The translations under genes and the position numbers were made by a program. From NCBI GenBank assembly GCA_016758965.1, contig JAEPRB010000419.1, positions 1 through 23,701 of the forward strand: a DNA stretch of 23,701 bases, given 5' to 3'. Numbering within the stretch: the stretch's first letter is position 1; every line of letters starts with the position of its first letter. The stretch is from Circinella minor. Taxonomy: Eukaryota > Mucoromycota > Mucoromycetes > Mucorales > Lichtheimiaceae. The notes under the pieces are model-generated. The model ran no database searches. It saw nothing but the letters and a program-made list of their open reading frames with translations, and was not told the DNA's origin. Below are positions 23,058 through 23,701 of this stretch, in pieces.

Positions 23058-23105
23058 GGACGACAACAAGAACGACAAGGACGACAAGGACGACAACAAG
23101 CATAA
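21718..23105 (+). CDS. Transposon accessory protein, element D (PxxxC-W-W family)
   Basis: A 348-residue protein with no named family recognised. Inferred exons: 21718-21760, 21852-22466, 22542-22622, 22709-22756 and 22846-23105, all joined in phase 1. The donor at 22467 (GTTTTTT) is poor and least certain; without that splice the frame ends at 22510. Residues about 20-55 form a Lys/Glu/Leu-rich coiled coil. The conserved segment contains a Trp and then VP-x3-C-x3-W-x9-W, as in B and C. The tail is strongly acidic, then Asn/Glu-rich, then 14 Gln, then an RQG-rich stretch. TAA at 23103-23105 may itself be a recent stop: the same frame continues with similar Gln/Arg/Lys composition to TGA at 23184-23186. 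It lies 165 bp downstream of the transposase on the same strand. Confidence 0.7.
23015..23056. repeat. CAA microsatellite coding 14 Gln
   Basis: Fourteen CAA codons lie in the last exon of the element D accessory gene, between an acidic run and an RQG-rich tail. Confidence 0.85.
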
Positions 23106-23322
23106 GGACAAGAACGACAAGGACAAGGACAACAAAAAAGAAATAGTATTAGCCAAAAGAAGCCCCCAACTGACAAGAAAAATTGAAGGACTACAGTCAA
23201 ACAATGAAAACACCCAAAAAAATATTGCAGTAGTTATCCCATTCTTATTTTGTACATTTCTCTGAGATTTTTTATATACGTAAATAAAAAATATATAGCT
23301 AGTATAGTCATTTATTATATAA

Positions 23323-23560
23323 CACTGGAAACATGCAAGATGCAGCTTATCCATTGCCACTGTGAATTTGTGATTTTACACTGGTTATTTAGTACACTGC
23401 AAATCACTAGGCGTACACTGATTATTTCGTATACTGCAAATCACTAGTCTTCCACTATTTACTTCGTACACTGAAATCTACTAAACTGTTAGAGTTTCTC
23501 TAATTTCCAGTGTATAAGCATAATCAGTGTCAAAATGTATGCTTTCAGTGTCAATCCTTA
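23323..23560. repeat. Right subterminal CACTG motif array of element D
   Basis: CACTGGAA (23323-23330), several ACACTG(C/G/A) and CTGCAAATCACTAG-type units (23375-23475), and inverted forms (TTCCAGTG at 23505-23512, and CAGTGTC copies near 23526 and 23546) crowd this segment. Plus-strand copies dominate inside, while inverted copies lie next to the terminus. Confidence 0.8.
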
Positions 23561-23571
23561 CTGCAGTGTTG
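23561..23571. repeat. Right TIR (CTGCAGTG) and right target duplication (TTG) of element D
   Basis: CTGCAGTG at 23561-23568 is the exact complement of the left terminus. TTG at 23569-23571 repeats 17340-17342. Confidence 0.9.
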
Positions 23572-23701
23572 GTGTGTAAATTCTTTTATAGGTCTACGAT
23601 GGTTAGCAATGACTTTAAACAAATTATTCTCACATATATTAGGATAGGGGATATCATTATTAGGACAAGTTGTTGGGCAGTTAAGATCGGACAGAAGGAA
23701 C
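23572..23701 (-). pseudogene. Decayed gene 2, 5' part (runs off the window)
   Basis: Read on the minus strand from the window edge, 42 open codons lead into the CAA codon that forms the target duplication and then join 17339 in the same frame. It contains two Cys in a NCPTTCP context, compatible with the end of an N-terminal Cys ribbon of Tnp2-like proteins. The true start lies outside the window. Confidence 0.6.

Noticed and set aside
22811..23360. Ser/Cys/Leu-rich minus frames over the end of element D
   Set aside because: They are shadows of the CAA repeat and the Glu-rich coding sequence of the accessory gene.
23680..23701. AGATCGGA-like sequence at the window end resembling a sequencing adapter
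   Set aside because: The match stops after a few bases and the sequence reads as an open frame continuous with decayed gene 2.

Overview
The window looks like nuclear DNA from an early-diverging fungus, most likely Mucoromycota. It is AT-rich and has many short GT-AG introns (about 50-110 bp). Nearly every gene belongs to a CACTA-superfamily (Tnp2/Plavaka-like) DNA transposon. I see no ordinary host housekeeping gene, no tRNA or rRNA and no CRISPR array. The lineage call is an inference from gene style.

Layout. (1) 1-2511 is the right part of element A, with the 3' half of an apparently open transposase gene. (2) 3075-15815 is a decayed host or repeat gene split by element B (3481-15145, 3-bp TSD 'TGA'). 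Element B carries a minus-strand accessory gene (3729-5401) and a divergent plus-strand transposase gene (5628-14811). That transposase gene is itself split by a younger element C (9363-14667, 3-bp TSD 'AAA'). Element C carries its own transposase (12985-9723, minus) and a divergent accessory gene (13335-14200, plus). Removing C plus one TSD restores B's reading frame exactly. Removing B plus one TSD restores the old gene's frame exactly. (3) 15816-16607 is mostly featureless. (4) 16608-23701 (minus) is a second decayed, transposase-like gene, split by element D (17343-23568, 3-bp TSD 'TTG'). Element D carries a transposase (18347-21552, one nonsense codon) followed by an accessory gene on the same strand (21718-23105).

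How the parts fit. Each complete element has short terminal inverted repeats beginning CAC, arrays of short subterminal motifs, a large transposase, and a second gene. The transposases have an N-terminal C2HC finger, a CxxC ribbon, three conserved acidic positions (in DGF, DxMH and ER contexts), a GCRxC pair and a RAxDW motif. The three second genes encode otherwise divergent proteins that share a compact signature, [IV]P-x3-C-x3-W-x9-W, preceded by a Trp 27-30 residues before the Cys. I interpret them as one undescribed accessory family. It may play the role that TnpA plays in plant CACTA elements, binding subterminal repeats; that function is inference.

The most unusual structure is the element B accessory gene. 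Its tail is built from tandemly duplicated 45-nt phase-2 exons, each with its flanking intron, followed by an RG/KR-rich end. Element C has no visible lesion and is the best candidate for a complete, recently mobile copy.
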